The translations under genes were made by a program, and so were the position numbers. 64,000 nucleotides of DNA from Azospirillaceae bacterium. Its GTDB lineage: Bacteria; Pseudomonadota; Alphaproteobacteria; Azospirillales; Azospirillaceae. Positions 1 to 8,379 of this stretch are shown here, piece after piece. The stretch spans positions 376,292 to 440,291 of the forward strand of contig JAPWJW010000004.1 of the NCBI GenBank assembly GCA_028283825.1, in the 5' to 3' direction. How positions within the stretch are numbered: position 1 is the stretch's first letter; each line of letters begins with the position of its first letter. Under the pieces are notes generated by a model. It made no database searches, was not told the origin of the DNA, and saw only the letters and a list, made by a program, of their open reading frames with translations.

Positions 1-2
1 TC

Positions 3-1016
3 CTGGCGGCGCGCGTGCTGAACCGCCGCCAGCCGGCGGGGTGTGAGCTGATCTACCACACGCTGGCGCGCGGCTGGCAAAGCGGCGGCGGCGTCGCCCT
101 GGGCGTGATGATCGTGGCCGGCCTGACGGGCGTGCTGTTCCTGATGGGTTTCCAGGCCTTCGTCGCCCGCAGCCTGGTGTTCGAACGCAACGACCTGCGC
201 CCCTTCTATAACCTGTGGAGCCAGGTCGTCCCCTTCTTCGCCATCAACGCCATCGTCTTCGGTGCCGTGAACCGCAAGTGGGGGGCGGTCGCCATTGGCC
301 TGGCCATGGCGGCCCTGGGCATCATCGGCGGCAACCGCACCGTGGCCATCCTGACCATGATGCAGGTGGGCGTGATCCTGGCCATGCCCAAGCGCTTCCG
401 CAACCTGCCGGTCATGCTGCTGGCGGCATTGGGCCTGGCCTCGTTGGCCGTCACCATCGGGTCGCTGCGCGACGCGTCGATGACCGACCAGCGCGATTTC
501 CTGTTCAGCCTGCTGTACGGCAACGACCTGTCGGACCTGCGCGACTTCGCCTGGATCCTGACCGGCATGGACGACAGCCCGCTGTACTGGGGCAAGACCT
601 ACATCGCGGGTTATCTCAGCTTCATTCCCGCCTTCATGTTTCCCTTCCGCGAGGAATTCGGCTTCGGCCGCGTCAGCCCGCAGCTGGCTGGCCTGGACCC
701 CCTGTTCCACAGCGGTCTGCGTCCGCCGATCTTCGGCGAGATGTACGTGAATTTCGGCCTGCCCGGCGTGCTGATCGGCGGCTTCATCTACGGCGTGCTG
801 GTGGGCCGGGTGATGCATTGGATCACCCGCACGCTGAACCTGCCCAACACCCCGGACAAGCCGGTGTCGCCGGTGGTGGTGTGGACGGGCTTCGTCATGC
901 TGCAGATCATCGACAGCGTCGTGTTCACGCCGGCCTTCTTCGGCGTCTACGTGCTGGTGGCGCTGCTGTTCCTGGGCCAGATGCTGGCCCGCATCGGCGC
1001 CCGGCGCTGGGCGTGA
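3..1016 (+). CDS. O-antigen/exopolysaccharide polymerase (Wzy-like), 5' end outside window
   Basis: A multi-pass inner-membrane protein that probably joins lipid-linked repeat units into a polysaccharide. The reading frame is open to the left edge, so the true start lies outside the window; 337 residues are visible. Hydrophobic segments alternate with short loops. Near the end is the stretch FGEMYVNFGLPGVLIGG, typical of oligosaccharide repeat-unit polymerases of the Wzy/O-antigen class, preceded by a long periplasmic loop with many aromatic residues. The next gene, a GT4 glycosyltransferase, starts 9 bases after the stop, so the two are co-transcribed. Polymerase rather than ligase is inferred from the cluster; both share this topology. 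Confidence 0.75.
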   Translation: MAARVLNRRQPAGCELIYHTLARGWQSGGGVALGVMIVAGLTGVLFLMGFQAFVARSLVFERNDLRPFYNLWSQVVPFFAINAIVFGAVNRKWGAVAIGLAMAALGIIGGNRTVAILTMMQVGVILAMPKRFRNLPVMLLAALGLASLAVTIGSLRDASMTDQRDFLFSLLYGNDLSDLRDFAWILTGMDDSPLYWGKTYIAGYLSFIPAFMFPFREEFGFGRVSPQLAGLDPLFHSGLRPPIFGEMYVNFGLPGVLIGGFIYGVLVGRVMHWITRTLNLPNTPDKPVSPVVVWTGFVMLQIIDSVVFTPAFFGVYVLVALLFLGQMLARIGARRWA

Positions 1017-1024
1017 GGGTGGAT

Positions 1025-2215
1025 ATGATGGACGGAACCCTGCCCCCGGCCGACACGGCCGTCATCCCCGCCCAAACGGCGGTGGCGCGCCCCTTGCGCG
1101 TGCTGCACATCGTGGAATCGGCCGCCACCGGCGTGGGTCGCCACCTGCTGGATTTGCTGGAGGGCACGCTGGCGCAGGGGCATGGCGCCGACGTCCTGTT
1201 CTCCCCCACCCGGGAGGACGACATCTTCCGCCAGGGCCGCGCCCGGCTGACCAACGTTCATTTCCGCGCCATCGCCATGCGCCGCGCGCCCACCCCCACC
1301 GACCTGAAGGCGCTGTGGGCGGTGAAGCGGCACATGGCCAGCTTCGGCCCCTACGACATCATCCACGGCCATTCGTCCAAGGGCGGCATGCTGGCCCGCC
1401 TGGCCGGCATCGGCACCAAGGCCCGCGTGGTCTACACCCCCCATGCCATCTCCACCCTGGACCCCAACCTGACGGGGCCGAAGCGCGCGCTGTTCCATGT
1501 GGGCGAGGTGGCGCTGGCCTGCCTGACCGACCAGATCATCGCCGTCTCGACCGGGGAGCGTGAACACATCATCGGCCTGGGCATCCCGGCCGACAAAGTC
1601 ACCACCATCACCAACGGGATCGAACCGCCGGTAACCGCCCCGCGCGACGACACGCGCCGCGAACTGGGCCTGGCGCCCCATCATCTGGCCATCGGTTTCG
1701 TCGGCCGCCTGACAGCGCACAAGGGCATCGACATCCTGATCGATTCCTTCGCCCGGGCACATGCCGTGGCCCCGCACGCCCGCCTGATCATCATCGGCGA
1801 CGGCGATGCCGGCGACGACGCACGGACGCGGGCCGAGGCGCTGGGCTGCAGCACCGCCATCACCTGGCTGGGGGCCCGCGACGCCGTGCGGTATTACGGC
1901 GCCTTCGACCTGCTGGCCCAGCCCAGCCGGTACGAGGGCCTGAGCTATACCCTGCTGGAGGCCGCCGGCCTGGGCCTGCCCATCATCGCCACCGACGTGG
2001 GCGGCACCCGCGACGTCATTGTCGATGACGTCACGGGCGTGGTGTCGCCATCGCACGAGGCCGCCCCCGGCGCCTTCGCCGACCTGCTGTGCGCCCTGGT
2101 GACGGATCCCGGGCGCCTGGCGCGCTACGCCGACGCCGCCTTCGCCCATGTGGGCCCGGGCGGCCGGGCCCGCATGGTGACCCGTACACTGTCTCTTTAC
2201 CAATCCCTGCTATGA
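1025..2215 (+). CDS. GT4-family glycosyltransferase (GT-B fold)
   Basis: Predicted cytoplasmic retaining glycosyltransferase of 396 residues that adds a sugar during exopolysaccharide assembly. The N-terminal Rossmann half begins RPLRVLHIVESA and has the acceptor-side loop HGHSSKGG near residue 112. The C-terminal nucleotide-sugar half has VGRLTAHKGIDIL near 223 and the EX7E signature (EGLSYTLLE) near 303, followed by GLPIIATDVGGTRD. Two adjacent ATG codons (1025 and 1028) follow a G-rich ribosome site just after the polymerase stop. Donor and acceptor sugars cannot be read from sequence. It lies in the polymerase, GT4, P-loop protein, PAP2 run. Confidence 0.85.
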   Translation: MMDGTLPPADTAVIPAQTAVARPLRVLHIVESAATGVGRHLLDLLEGTLAQGHGADVLFSPTREDDIFRQGRARLTNVHFRAIAMRRAPTPTDLKALWAVKRHMASFGPYDIIHGHSSKGGMLARLAGIGTKARVVYTPHAISTLDPNLTGPKRALFHVGEVALACLTDQIIAVSTGEREHIIGLGIPADKVTTITNGIEPPVTAPRDDTRRELGLAPHHLAIGFVGRLTAHKGIDILIDSFARAHAVAPHARLIIIGDGDAGDDARTRAEALGCSTAITWLGARDAVRYYGAFDLLAQPSRYEGLSYTLLEAAGLGLPIIATDVGGTRDVIVDDVTGVVSPSHEAAPGAFADLLCALVTDPGRLARYADAAFAHVGPGGRARMVTRTLSLYQSLL

Positions 2216-2227
2216 CCGATTGACACG

Positions 2228-2956
2228 ATGGCACATTTCACAACTAAGGCCTGGCCGATGAGCTGGTGGTCCCGCAAGCAGGAACAGGTTGAGATGACGG
2301 TGGACCGCGCGGCCATCGCCGGCCAGCCGCTGTTCAGCCTGTTCAACAAGCTGGCGATGATGCCGCATGATCCGGACGAGGGTTACGCCATCCAGGTCAT
2401 CGGCGCCCGCGCCGGCGCCGGCGCCTCCACCATCGCCAAGGCCTTGGCCGAATTCGCCGCCATCAACGTGGACGGTCCCGTGCTGCTGGTTGACGCCGAC
2501 CCGTTCGACCGTGAACAGGTGCGTTTGTCGGAACTGGTCCTGCCCAGCAGCCTGCACGACGCGCAGCAAGGCCTGGTGCCGATGGATGAGGTCCTCAAGC
2601 CCATGGGGATCGCCGACCTGATGCTGGCCACCCTGACCCAGCCGGTGGCGCGCAAGAACGGCCAGCCCGTCACCTGGTCGCTGTCGATCAGCGCCATGGG
2701 CGACATCGTGGACCAGCTGCGCCGGCGTTTCCGCTGGATCATCTTCGACAGCGCGCCACCGCAGAGCCTGGCCTTCGCCCATGTGCTGTCGCGCTTCGTC
2801 AACGGCACCGTCATCGTGGCGGAGGCGGAGAAGACCCGCCTGCCGGTAGCGCAGCAGCTGATCTACCAAATCCGCGCCAACGGCGGTAAGCCGGTGGGGC
2901 TAGTCATCAACAAACGGCGCCTGCTAATCTCGGAATTCATTTACAGGTTCCTGTAA
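2228..2956 (+). CDS. CpsD/CapB-type P-loop protein of exopolysaccharide synthesis, degenerate Walker A
   Basis: A 242-residue cytoplasmic protein resembling the kinase half of Wzc/ExoP bacterial tyrosine kinases, here separate from its membrane partner (the Wzz-like protein at 5300-6817). The Walker A' region VLLVDADPF (about residue 85) and Walker B region WIIFDSAPP (about 169) are clear. The P-loop reads GARAGAGAST near residue 58, so the usual lysine (GEGKST) is alanine. There is no C-terminal tyrosine cluster; the end is SEFIYRFL. It may therefore act as a non-catalytic or weakly ATP-binding regulator of chain length. An alternative ATG is at 2258. Its stop overlaps the region just before the PAP2 start. 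Confidence 0.75.
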   Translation: MAHFTTKAWPMSWWSRKQEQVEMTVDRAAIAGQPLFSLFNKLAMMPHDPDEGYAIQVIGARAGAGASTIAKALAEFAAINVDGPVLLVDADPFDREQVRLSELVLPSSLHDAQQGLVPMDEVLKPMGIADLMLATLTQPVARKNGQPVTWSLSISAMGDIVDQLRRRFRWIIFDSAPPQSLAFAHVLSRFVNGTVIVAEAEKTRLPVAQQLIYQIRANGGKPVGLVINKRRLLISEFIYRFL

Positions 2957-2959
2957 TGG

Positions 2960-3514
2960 ATGGACATGCAGCTTCTCAACACCCTGGCCACGATCGGCTT
3001 CGTCCTTCCCCTGTTCGTCGCCCTGCTGGGCATGCTGCTGGCGCGGCGCGACTATCTGGTCGCGGCCTGCTGGGGCGGGGGGGTCACGATGGCGCTGCTG
3101 ATCGCCTTTGGCATACGCGGGATGCTGCGGGACGACCCGGATCTGCCGCATTTTCCCAGCGGGCACGTCACCCTGGCGGTGGCGTTCTATGGCGGGCTGC
3201 TGATCATCTGGCTGCGCGGCGGGCAGGCCCCCGGGCGCAGGAATCTGCCCCTGGTGGCGCTGGCGCTGGTCGCCATCGCCCTGGTGGAGGGGTGGTCGCG
3301 TGTGGTGACGACGGAACACACCTGGGTGGACGTGACGGGCGGCTTCATCGTCGGCACGGCGGGCCTGCTGATCACCGGCTGCCCCTGGGCCGTGCGCCGC
3401 ATCCAGAGCGGATCACGCCTATGGCTGGCCGCGACCCTGGCCGTGGCCGCCCCCTTCGCCTTTTTCAACGTCACCTGGCTGGACGGCCTGATCCGGAATT
3501 TTGTGGTTTTGTAA
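2960..3514 (+). CDS. PAP2-family membrane phosphatase
   Basis: A 184-residue integral membrane phosphatase, likely acting on a polyprenyl phosphate or lipid-linked intermediate of the polysaccharide pathway. Motif C2 is seen as PSGHVT near residue 64, and motif C3 as SRVVTTEHTWVDVTGG near 112-127, containing the catalytic histidine and the supporting aspartate. The first PAP2 motif (KxxxxxxRP) is not evident. About five membrane segments surround these motifs. It starts 3 bases after the stop of the P-loop protein, with ATG at 2960 or 2966. A structured repeat begins 5 bases after its stop. Confidence 0.8.
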   Translation: MDMQLLNTLATIGFVLPLFVALLGMLLARRDYLVAACWGGGVTMALLIAFGIRGMLRDDPDLPHFPSGHVTLAVAFYGGLLIIWLRGGQAPGRRNLPLVALALVAIALVEGWSRVVTTEHTWVDVTGGFIVGTAGLLITGCPWAVRRIQSGSRLWLAATLAVAAPFAFFNVTWLDGLIRNFVVL

Positions 3515-3518
3515 GGGT

Positions 3519-3619
3519 TCCCTCAAGCGCCGGGCGCGGCCATCCGGCCGCTTGGCTATCCTCAGTTTCCAGTCCGCTGACGCTCCCCGGAAACTTCCGG
3601 CGGCCGCAGTCGCGGCCTA
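3519..3619 (-). repeat. Structured intergenic repeat, copy C
   Basis: Member of a family of about 100 bp also found at 11961-12036, 21171-21298 and 26993-27149, with a part at 4214-4261. Forward orientation is defined on the copies at 21.2 and 27 kb (TATAGGCTGC to CCTGAGGG); this copy is reversed. It has two stems: GCGGCC-ATCC-GGCCGC, and GGCCGC-AGTC-GCGGCC near the far end. It begins 5 bp after the PAP2 stop and is followed by a short T-run (3620-3627), then the nuclease gene. Confidence 0.7.
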
Positions 3620-3656
3620 ATTTTTTTAAAGACAGCGAAATCCGCAGAGGTGAGCG

Positions 3657-4196
3657 ATGATCCGCCGCCTGGTGCTGGCCGCCAGCCTGCTGGCCATGGT
3701 GCCGTGGGTGGTGCCGGCGCGGGCCGAGGACGTGCTGTCCAACCGGCTGGAACGGCGCAAGGTGATCGAGAAGGGACGGGACAAGCGCTCGCGCCTGGAT
3801 GCCGATCCGCCGCAGGTGACCACCAAGGCCGCGCCAACCCAGATCCGCGCCTATGACAGCGACACCCTGGTCGTCGGGCCGGTGATGTACCGGCTGTGGG
3901 GCATCGCGGCCCCCGCCATGAACGAATTCGGCGGCTATAGCGCCATGCAGGGCCTGATCAAGCTGATCTACGACACCAAGATCGAGTGCGCGCCCACCGG
4001 CCAGGTCATCAACGGCGTCGCCGTGGCCCGCTGCAAGGTGGACGGCAACGACCTGTCGGCGCAGATGGTGGCCGGCGGTTATGCCCGCGACTGCCCCCGC
4101 CAGTCGGCCGGCACCTATGCCGAACTGGAACGCAGCAGCATCATCAACGTGGCCGGCGACTTCGACCTGCCGGCGGAATGCCTGGCGGACTGGTGA
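3657..4196 (+). CDS. Secreted TNase/SNase-like protein
   Basis: A 179-residue exported protein with an N-terminal signal peptide (MIRRLVLAASLLAM through PARA). The middle resembles staphylococcal-nuclease-like domains: the strand AYDSDTLVVG is followed by YRLWGIAAPAMNE, corresponding to the family pattern DGDT then RLxGIDAPE. Later, a paired-cysteine segment (CKVDGNDLSAQMVAGGYARDC) matches the family C-terminal helix region. The acidic residues around DSDT are altered compared with active nucleases, so catalysis is doubtful. The start has a good ribosome site (AGAGGTGAG). It is convergent with the Wza-like gene and sits in the polysaccharide cluster without an obvious link. Confidence 0.7.
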   Translation: MIRRLVLAASLLAMVPWVVPARAEDVLSNRLERRKVIEKGRDKRSRLDADPPQVTTKAAPTQIRAYDSDTLVVGPVMYRLWGIAAPAMNEFGGYSAMQGLIKLIYDTKIECAPTGQVINGVAVARCKVDGNDLSAQMVAGGYARDCPRQSAGTYAELERSSIINVAGDFDLPAECLADW

Positions 4197-4213
4197 GATA
4201 TCATGGCCTCATC

Positions 4214-4261
4214 CCCTCCGGCGCCGGGCGCGGCCGGATGCCAGCGCCCGGCGCCGGAGGG
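4214..4261. terminator. 18-bp perfect hairpin between convergent genes (repeat-family end, copy E)
   Basis: Perfect 18-bp inverted repeat (CCCTCCGGCGCCGGGCGC and its complement) with a 12-base loop, GGCCGGATGCCA. It separates the convergent nuclease and Wza-like genes and could stop transcription from both sides, though no long T-run follows. Its arms and loop match the terminal part of the structured repeat family; on the minus strand it starts 8 bp after the Wza-like stop. Confidence 0.6.
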
Positions 4262-4268
4262 CGCGGCA

Positions 4269-5063
4269 TTAATTAAGCGTCTGCTGCTGGCCCAGGGTGT
4301 AGTTGAAGCTACGCTGGAAGGGCACGACGCGGGTGATGAACTGGTCCACCCACTGGTCGACCTCGGCGATCGTGCTCTTGGGCACGAAGATGATGTCGAA
4401 GGGGTGCAGGCGCACGTCGTCGGCCGTGCCGGCGACAAAGCCGCTGATGTCGATGATCTTCATCATCGGGCGGCCGTTGGGGGCGCGGCGGATCAGCACC
4501 ACCTTGTGGCTCTGCGCCGTTTCCATGAAGCCGTTGGCCATGGCGATGGCCTCCAGCACGCCGATGCGGCCGGGCATGTTGAACAGGCCGGCGTTGTTGA
4601 CCTCACCCCCGATGAACACCCGTTCCGAGGCGTAGGCGCGGATGGCCACCTGGACGCGGGGATCGCGCAAATCGTGGCCGAAGCGCTGGTTCAACTCGTT
4701 GGTGATGTCGGGAACGGTCCGGCCCTCGGCATGCACCACGCCCACCAGCGGCAGGGTGAACTGCCCGTCGGGCCCCACGGTCACGCGGTCGTTGAATTCA
4801 CCGTTGAACGGCAGCTTGACCTCAACCTCATCCCCCAGGCCGATGTGGTAGTCGGTGTCCTCATCCTCCCACGGGGTGAAGGCCGCGGCCTGGCTGGCGC
4901 CGGCGCGCACCGGCCGGCCGGCGGGTGCCGCCCGCAGCGCGGACGTCTGCGCCGCCAGCGTCTTTTCGTCCGGCGGCTGGATGGAATTGGGAACACACCC
5001 GGCCAACGGCGCGATCGCGCCCACGGCCAGCAGGACCAGTCCCAGGGAGACGTGTTGTTTCAT
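4269..5063 (-). CDS. Polysaccharide export outer-membrane lipoprotein (Wza/BexD-like)
   Basis: A 264-residue lipoprotein that likely forms or feeds the outer-membrane channel for capsule or exopolysaccharide export. The start at 5063 gives a signal sequence ending in the lipobox LAGC (Cys23). A poly_export domain follows (YHIGLGDEVEVKLPF, about residue 72), then SLBB-like strands (ERVFIGGEVNNAGLFNMPG). It is divergent from the Wzz-like gene at 5300, with about 236 bp between them. Length is a little shorter than enteric Wza (about 380), as in many alphaproteobacterial versions. A longer start at 5105 adds a less signal-like N-terminus. Confidence 0.88.
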   Translation of the reverse strand: MKQHVSLGLVLLAVGAIAPLAGCVPNSIQPPDEKTLAAQTSALRAAPAGRPVRAGASQAAAFTPWEDEDTDYHIGLGDEVEVKLPFNGEFNDRVTVGPDGQFTLPLVGVVHAEGRTVPDITNELNQRFGHDLRDPRVQVAIRAYASERVFIGGEVNNAGLFNMPGRIGVLEAIAMANGFMETAQSHKVVLIRRAPNGRPMMKIIDISGFVAGTADDVRLHPFDIIFVPKSTIAEVDQWVDQFITRVVPFQRSFNYTLGQQQTLN

Positions 5064-5299
5064 ATTCGGCGGCTGCGATTTAAAAGAGGGTTTGCGTATG
5101 GGCACGGGTGAATAGAATAGTCATTTTCTTCTGTTTTGTAACCCGGTGTAAACTTTTTGCCCCCATGCTAGTGCCGTACCCATCTATCCAACCGCCTGTT
5201 CTTGTGATCATTCCTTACAATCCTGCGTTTCGCTTCGCTGACTTACCTATCCGCCCCTGACCTTTCGACCGCTTGACCTTGACGCTGAAAGCCAACCCG

Positions 5300-6817
5300 A
5301 TGCCGCACACACAGATGCCAGCCGCCCAGGCCCTGTCCGCCCAGGCCGCCGCCCCGTCGCAGGCCATCGCCTTCACGGTGCGCGACCTGGTGCTGATCCT
5401 GTTCCGGTATCGCCAGCGGGCACTGGCGGCCTTCGCCTTCTGCCTGATGCTGGCGGTGCTGCTCAGCGTCTTCATGCGGCCGGTACACCAGTCCGACGCC
5501 TCGGTCCTGATCAACAAGTTCAGCCGCGAATTCACCTATCGCCCGGAATCGGGGGCCGCCGCCGCCCTGATGCCCATGACCAGCGATCCGGAGGAACTAC
5601 TGAACACCCAGGTGCAGCTGATCCGCAGCCGTGACGTCATCATCACCACCATCCAGAAGGTGGGCCTGGACAAGCTGTACCCCAACCTGGCGGAAAGCGA
5701 CCCGGACAAGATCAACTGGGACAAGGCGGTGGAACGCTTCACCGACGCGCTGGGCACCGTGCCGCAGCGCACCTCAAACATCCTGCACCTGTCGTTCCGC
5801 CACCGCGACGCGGGCGTGGCCAAGCAGACGCTGGACACCCTGATCCAGGTGTTCCGGGAGAAATCGATCAACGTCTACCTCAACTCCCAGACCCAGTTCT
5901 TCGAGACCCAGGTGGCCGACGGCAAGAAGCGGGTGGATGAGGTTTACAAGAAGCTGGCGGACTTCCGCCGCGTCCACGGCGTGCAGGCCTATGAGGGGCA
6001 GATGGCCCTGCTGCTGCAGCAGCGCCTGAACCTGGACAGCACGGCCAAGCAGGTGGACGCCGACCTGGCGGGCGCCCATCAGCGCGTGACGGAACTGAAG
6101 CGCCAGATCAAGGAGACGCCGCCCGACGTCACCGCCTACACCGACAAGGAACAGAGCCGGGTGGTGGAAGAGGCGCGGACCAAGCTGTTGAACCTGCGCC
6201 TGCGGGAGCAGGAACTGCACGCCCAGTTCACCGACGAAAGCCGGCAGATGCAGCAGCTGCACCAGGAAATCACGGTGGCGGAACAGTTCCTGAAGACGGA
6301 GGAAGGCCGCTTCGCCGGCACCGTGCGCAAGGCGCGCAACGACGTGCTGACCAGTGCGGAGCAGGATTTGAACCGCACCATGGCCGACGCCGCCGCCTTG
6401 GAGGGCCGCAAGAAGGACATCGCCGCCCAGATCGCCAGCGTCGACGGCAAGATCAACGGCATGAGCGGCAGCGAGGCCCAGCGCTGGACCCTGGAACGCG
6501 ATTTCACCGCCGCCCAGGAAAGCCTGAAGGGCCAGATGGCCCGGCTGGAGGAGGCCCGCGCGTCGGACAACATGAACCGCGGCCAGGTGGGCAACATCGC
6601 CATCGTCCAGGAACCGTCCCTGTCGCGCGAACCGGTGCAGCCCAAGCCCATCCTGAACCTGACCCTGGGCATCCTGGCCGGCCTGTTCACCGCCATCGTG
6701 GCGGCATTGCTGTCGGAATTCGCCTCCGACACCATCTACGACCCCACCCGCGCCGAACGCCTGCTGGGCATCCCGGCCCTGGCGGTGTTCAACGTGCATG
6801 AGAAGCCGGTGCAGTAA
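5300..6817 (+). CDS. Chain-length determinant / GumC-type polysaccharide co-polymerase (Wzz)
   Basis: A 505-residue inner-membrane protein controlling polysaccharide chain length. A cytoplasmic N-terminus leads to a first membrane helix (ALAAFAFCLMLAVLLSVF, about residues 41-58), then a Wzz domain with a long periplasmic coiled coil (about 190-420). A proline-containing second membrane helix follows (QPKPILNLTLGILAGLF), then a short tail. No kinase domain is attached; the P-loop protein at 2228-2956 is the probable separate partner. ATG at 5300 is preferred over an upstream TTG at 5273. It is transcribed away from the Wza-like exporter, forming the export pair. Confidence 0.85.
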   Translation: MPHTQMPAAQALSAQAAAPSQAIAFTVRDLVLILFRYRQRALAAFAFCLMLAVLLSVFMRPVHQSDASVLINKFSREFTYRPESGAAAALMPMTSDPEELLNTQVQLIRSRDVIITTIQKVGLDKLYPNLAESDPDKINWDKAVERFTDALGTVPQRTSNILHLSFRHRDAGVAKQTLDTLIQVFREKSINVYLNSQTQFFETQVADGKKRVDEVYKKLADFRRVHGVQAYEGQMALLLQQRLNLDSTAKQVDADLAGAHQRVTELKRQIKETPPDVTAYTDKEQSRVVEEARTKLLNLRLREQELHAQFTDESRQMQQLHQEITVAEQFLKTEEGRFAGTVRKARNDVLTSAEQDLNRTMADAAALEGRKKDIAAQIASVDGKINGMSGSEAQRWTLERDFTAAQESLKGQMARLEEARASDNMNRGQVGNIAIVQEPSLSREPVQPKPILNLTLGILAGLFTAIVAALLSEFASDTIYDPTRAERLLGIPALAVFNVHEKPVQ

Positions 6818-6860
6818 GGCGGGCCGGCCCCGCGCCAGCCCCCAAGATGGTATTGACGCC

Positions 6861-6894
6861 CTCCTTCCAGGTCCGCACTCTGACCTGGAAGGAG
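6861..6894 (+). promoter_or_regulatory. vapB operator palindrome overlapping the ribosome-binding site
   Basis: Perfect 12-bp inverted repeat CTCCTTCCAGGT / ACCTGGAAGGAG with a 10-base spacer, just upstream of vapB. A TTGACG -35-like element is at 6853-6858. The right arm contains the AAGGAG ribosome site of vapB, so the same palindrome could bind the VapBC complex as DNA and hide the ribosome site as an RNA hairpin. Confidence 0.6.
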
Positions 6895-6901
6895 TGGACC
6901 C

Positions 6902-7153
6902 ATGACCGAGATCGGCGCCCTTGAGGCGAAGGACCAGTTCTCGCGTCTTCTTGCACGCACCGCGCAAGGGGAGGCGTTCACGATCACCAGCCATGGCCGC
7001 CCCGTGGCGCGCCTGGTCCCCATCGAGCCCAGCCACGACGCGGAAGATGCCCGGGCTGCCTTCGCCCGACTGCGGGCCCGCGCCGCCACCTTGACCGGCG
7101 CACCATTCAGCCGCGCGGAAATCCGGACCTATCGCGACGAAGGCCGTCGGTGA
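6902..7153 (+). CDS. Phd/YefM-type antitoxin of a VapBC-like pair
   Basis: An 83-residue antitoxin. The N-terminal half (EIGALEAKDQFSRLLART, then FTITSHGRPVARLVP) is the Phd/YefM DNA-binding fold: a short helix set followed by two strands and the conserved HGRPVARLVP segment. The basic, flexible C-terminal half (residues 50-83) would wrap the toxin. The stop TGA at 7151-7153 overlaps the GTG start of the PIN toxin, so translation is coupled. It probably represses its own promoter through the palindrome at 6861-6894. The ribosome site AAGGAG is 8 bases upstream. Confidence 0.88.
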   Translation: MTEIGALEAKDQFSRLLARTAQGEAFTITSHGRPVARLVPIEPSHDAEDARAAFARLRARAATLTGAPFSRAEIRTYRDEGRR

Positions 7154-7566
7154 CCATCGTCCTGGACTCATCCGCGACGATGGTGTGGGTGTTTCCGGAC
7201 GAGGATACTGATGTTGCCGTGACGTTGTTCGAGCACGTCGTGCGGGAGGGTGCCGTTGTGCCATCCTTATGGAAGCTCGAAGTTGCCAACACCCTGCTGT
7301 CCGCCGAACGACGGGGCCGTATCGACAAGGAGTTCCGGGAGGCGGCGGTCACTGATCTGGAAGCCATGCCGATTATGATAGATGGCGAAACCAGCGCACA
7401 CGCCTGGCGAACCACGCTGGATTTGGCCGCGTCCCACCGCTTGACCGTCTATGACGCCGCCTATCTGGAACTGGCGCTGCGTAACAACATGGCCCTGGCC
7501 ACCCTTGACAAGGAACTGGCCCGCGCCGCCGACGAACTCGGCCTGACGGTCATCGGCGTCATCTGA
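7150..7566 (+). CDS. vapC: PIN-domain toxin (VapC-type ribonuclease)
   Basis: A 138-residue single PIN domain, predicted Mg-dependent ribonuclease toxin. The four acidic active-site residues are visible: Asp6 (IVLDSS), Glu44 (WKLEVANTL), Asp102 (TVYDAAYLEL) and Asp120 (LATLDKEL). Length is normal for VapC. Translation starts at a GTG overlapping the antitoxin stop by 4 bases. The gene appears intact, so the pair is probably active and may help keep the replicon in the population, since a rep/par module lies about 24 kb away (inference). Slightly lower GC than the neighbouring glycan genes suggests separate acquisition. Confidence 0.88.
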   Translation: MTIVLDSSATMVWVFPDEDTDVAVTLFEHVVREGAVVPSLWKLEVANTLLSAERRGRIDKEFREAAVTDLEAMPIMIDGETSAHAWRTTLDLAASHRLTVYDAAYLELALRNNMALATLDKELARAADELGLTVIGVI

Positions 7567-7710
7567 CGCTTCGCCCACCAAACCGTCTCCAGCTTCAAAT
7601 CAGCGGCCTTATCGACAAGATCGCCAGGGGTCCCTGGGCGCACTGTTCCCTCGCACCGGCAACCAGCCAGTCAGCAATTCCGCTCACAAGCGAACGCGAG
7701 GAAGACAGCC

Positions 7711-8364
7711 ATGACCATCACCGCCACCCCGACCCCGGGCGCCAAGCTGCTGACCCCGACCGATCACATCCTGCTGATGATCGATTTCCAGTCGCAGATG
7801 TCCTTCGCCACCCAGTCGATCGACGCCACCACCCTGCGCAACAACGCAGCATTGGTGGCCAACGCCGCCGCCGGCTTCAAGGTGTCCACCATCCTGACCA
7901 CGGTGGCGGTGAAGACCTTCTCCGGCCCGATGTATTCCGAAATCACCGACGCCTTCCCCGGCCAGGACCTGCTGGACCGCACGTCCATGAACACCTGGGA
8001 AGACGCCGCGGTGATCAAGCGGCTGAACACCTTCGGCAAGGGCCGCATCGTGCTGTCCGGCCTGTGGACCAGCGTCTGCATCGTCGGCCCGGCCCTGTCG
8101 GCGCTGGAGCAGGGCTTTGAGGTCTACGTCATCACCGACGCCTGCGGCGACGTCTCGACCGAGGCGCATGAGCGCGCGGTGGCGCGCATGGTCCAGGCCG
8201 GCGCCCGCCCCATCACCGCCCTGCAATATCTGCTGGAACTGCAGCGCGACTGGGCCCGTACCGAGACCTACGCCATGACCACCGGCATCGCGCAGAAGTT
8301 CGGCGGGTCCTACGGCCTGGGCATCACCTACGCCAAGACCATGTTCGGCGCCCACGAGGGCTGA
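7711..8364 (+). CDS. YcaC-like isochorismatase-family hydrolase
   Basis: A 217-residue cytoplasmic cysteine hydrolase of the isochorismatase-like fold. The catalytic aspartate is Asp25 (LLMIDFQSQM) and the nucleophile Cys123 (LWTSVCIVGPAL). The DACGDVSTEAHERAV segment also matches YcaC. Members hydrolyse amides or related small molecules; the physiological substrate of YcaC itself is not settled. It is the first gene of a same-strand run with XapX, amidohydrolase, DoxX, VOC protein and porin genes. A hairpin with a T-run follows the stop, so downstream transcription may be reduced or separately started. Confidence 0.8.
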   Translation: MTITATPTPGAKLLTPTDHILLMIDFQSQMSFATQSIDATTLRNNAALVANAAAGFKVSTILTTVAVKTFSGPMYSEITDAFPGQDLLDRTSMNTWEDAAVIKRLNTFGKGRIVLSGLWTSVCIVGPALSALEQGFEVYVITDACGDVSTEAHERAVARMVQAGARPITALQYLLELQRDWARTETYAMTTGIAQKFGGSYGLGITYAKTMFGAHEG

Positions 8365-8379
8365 CCCCGTTGAGAAGTC

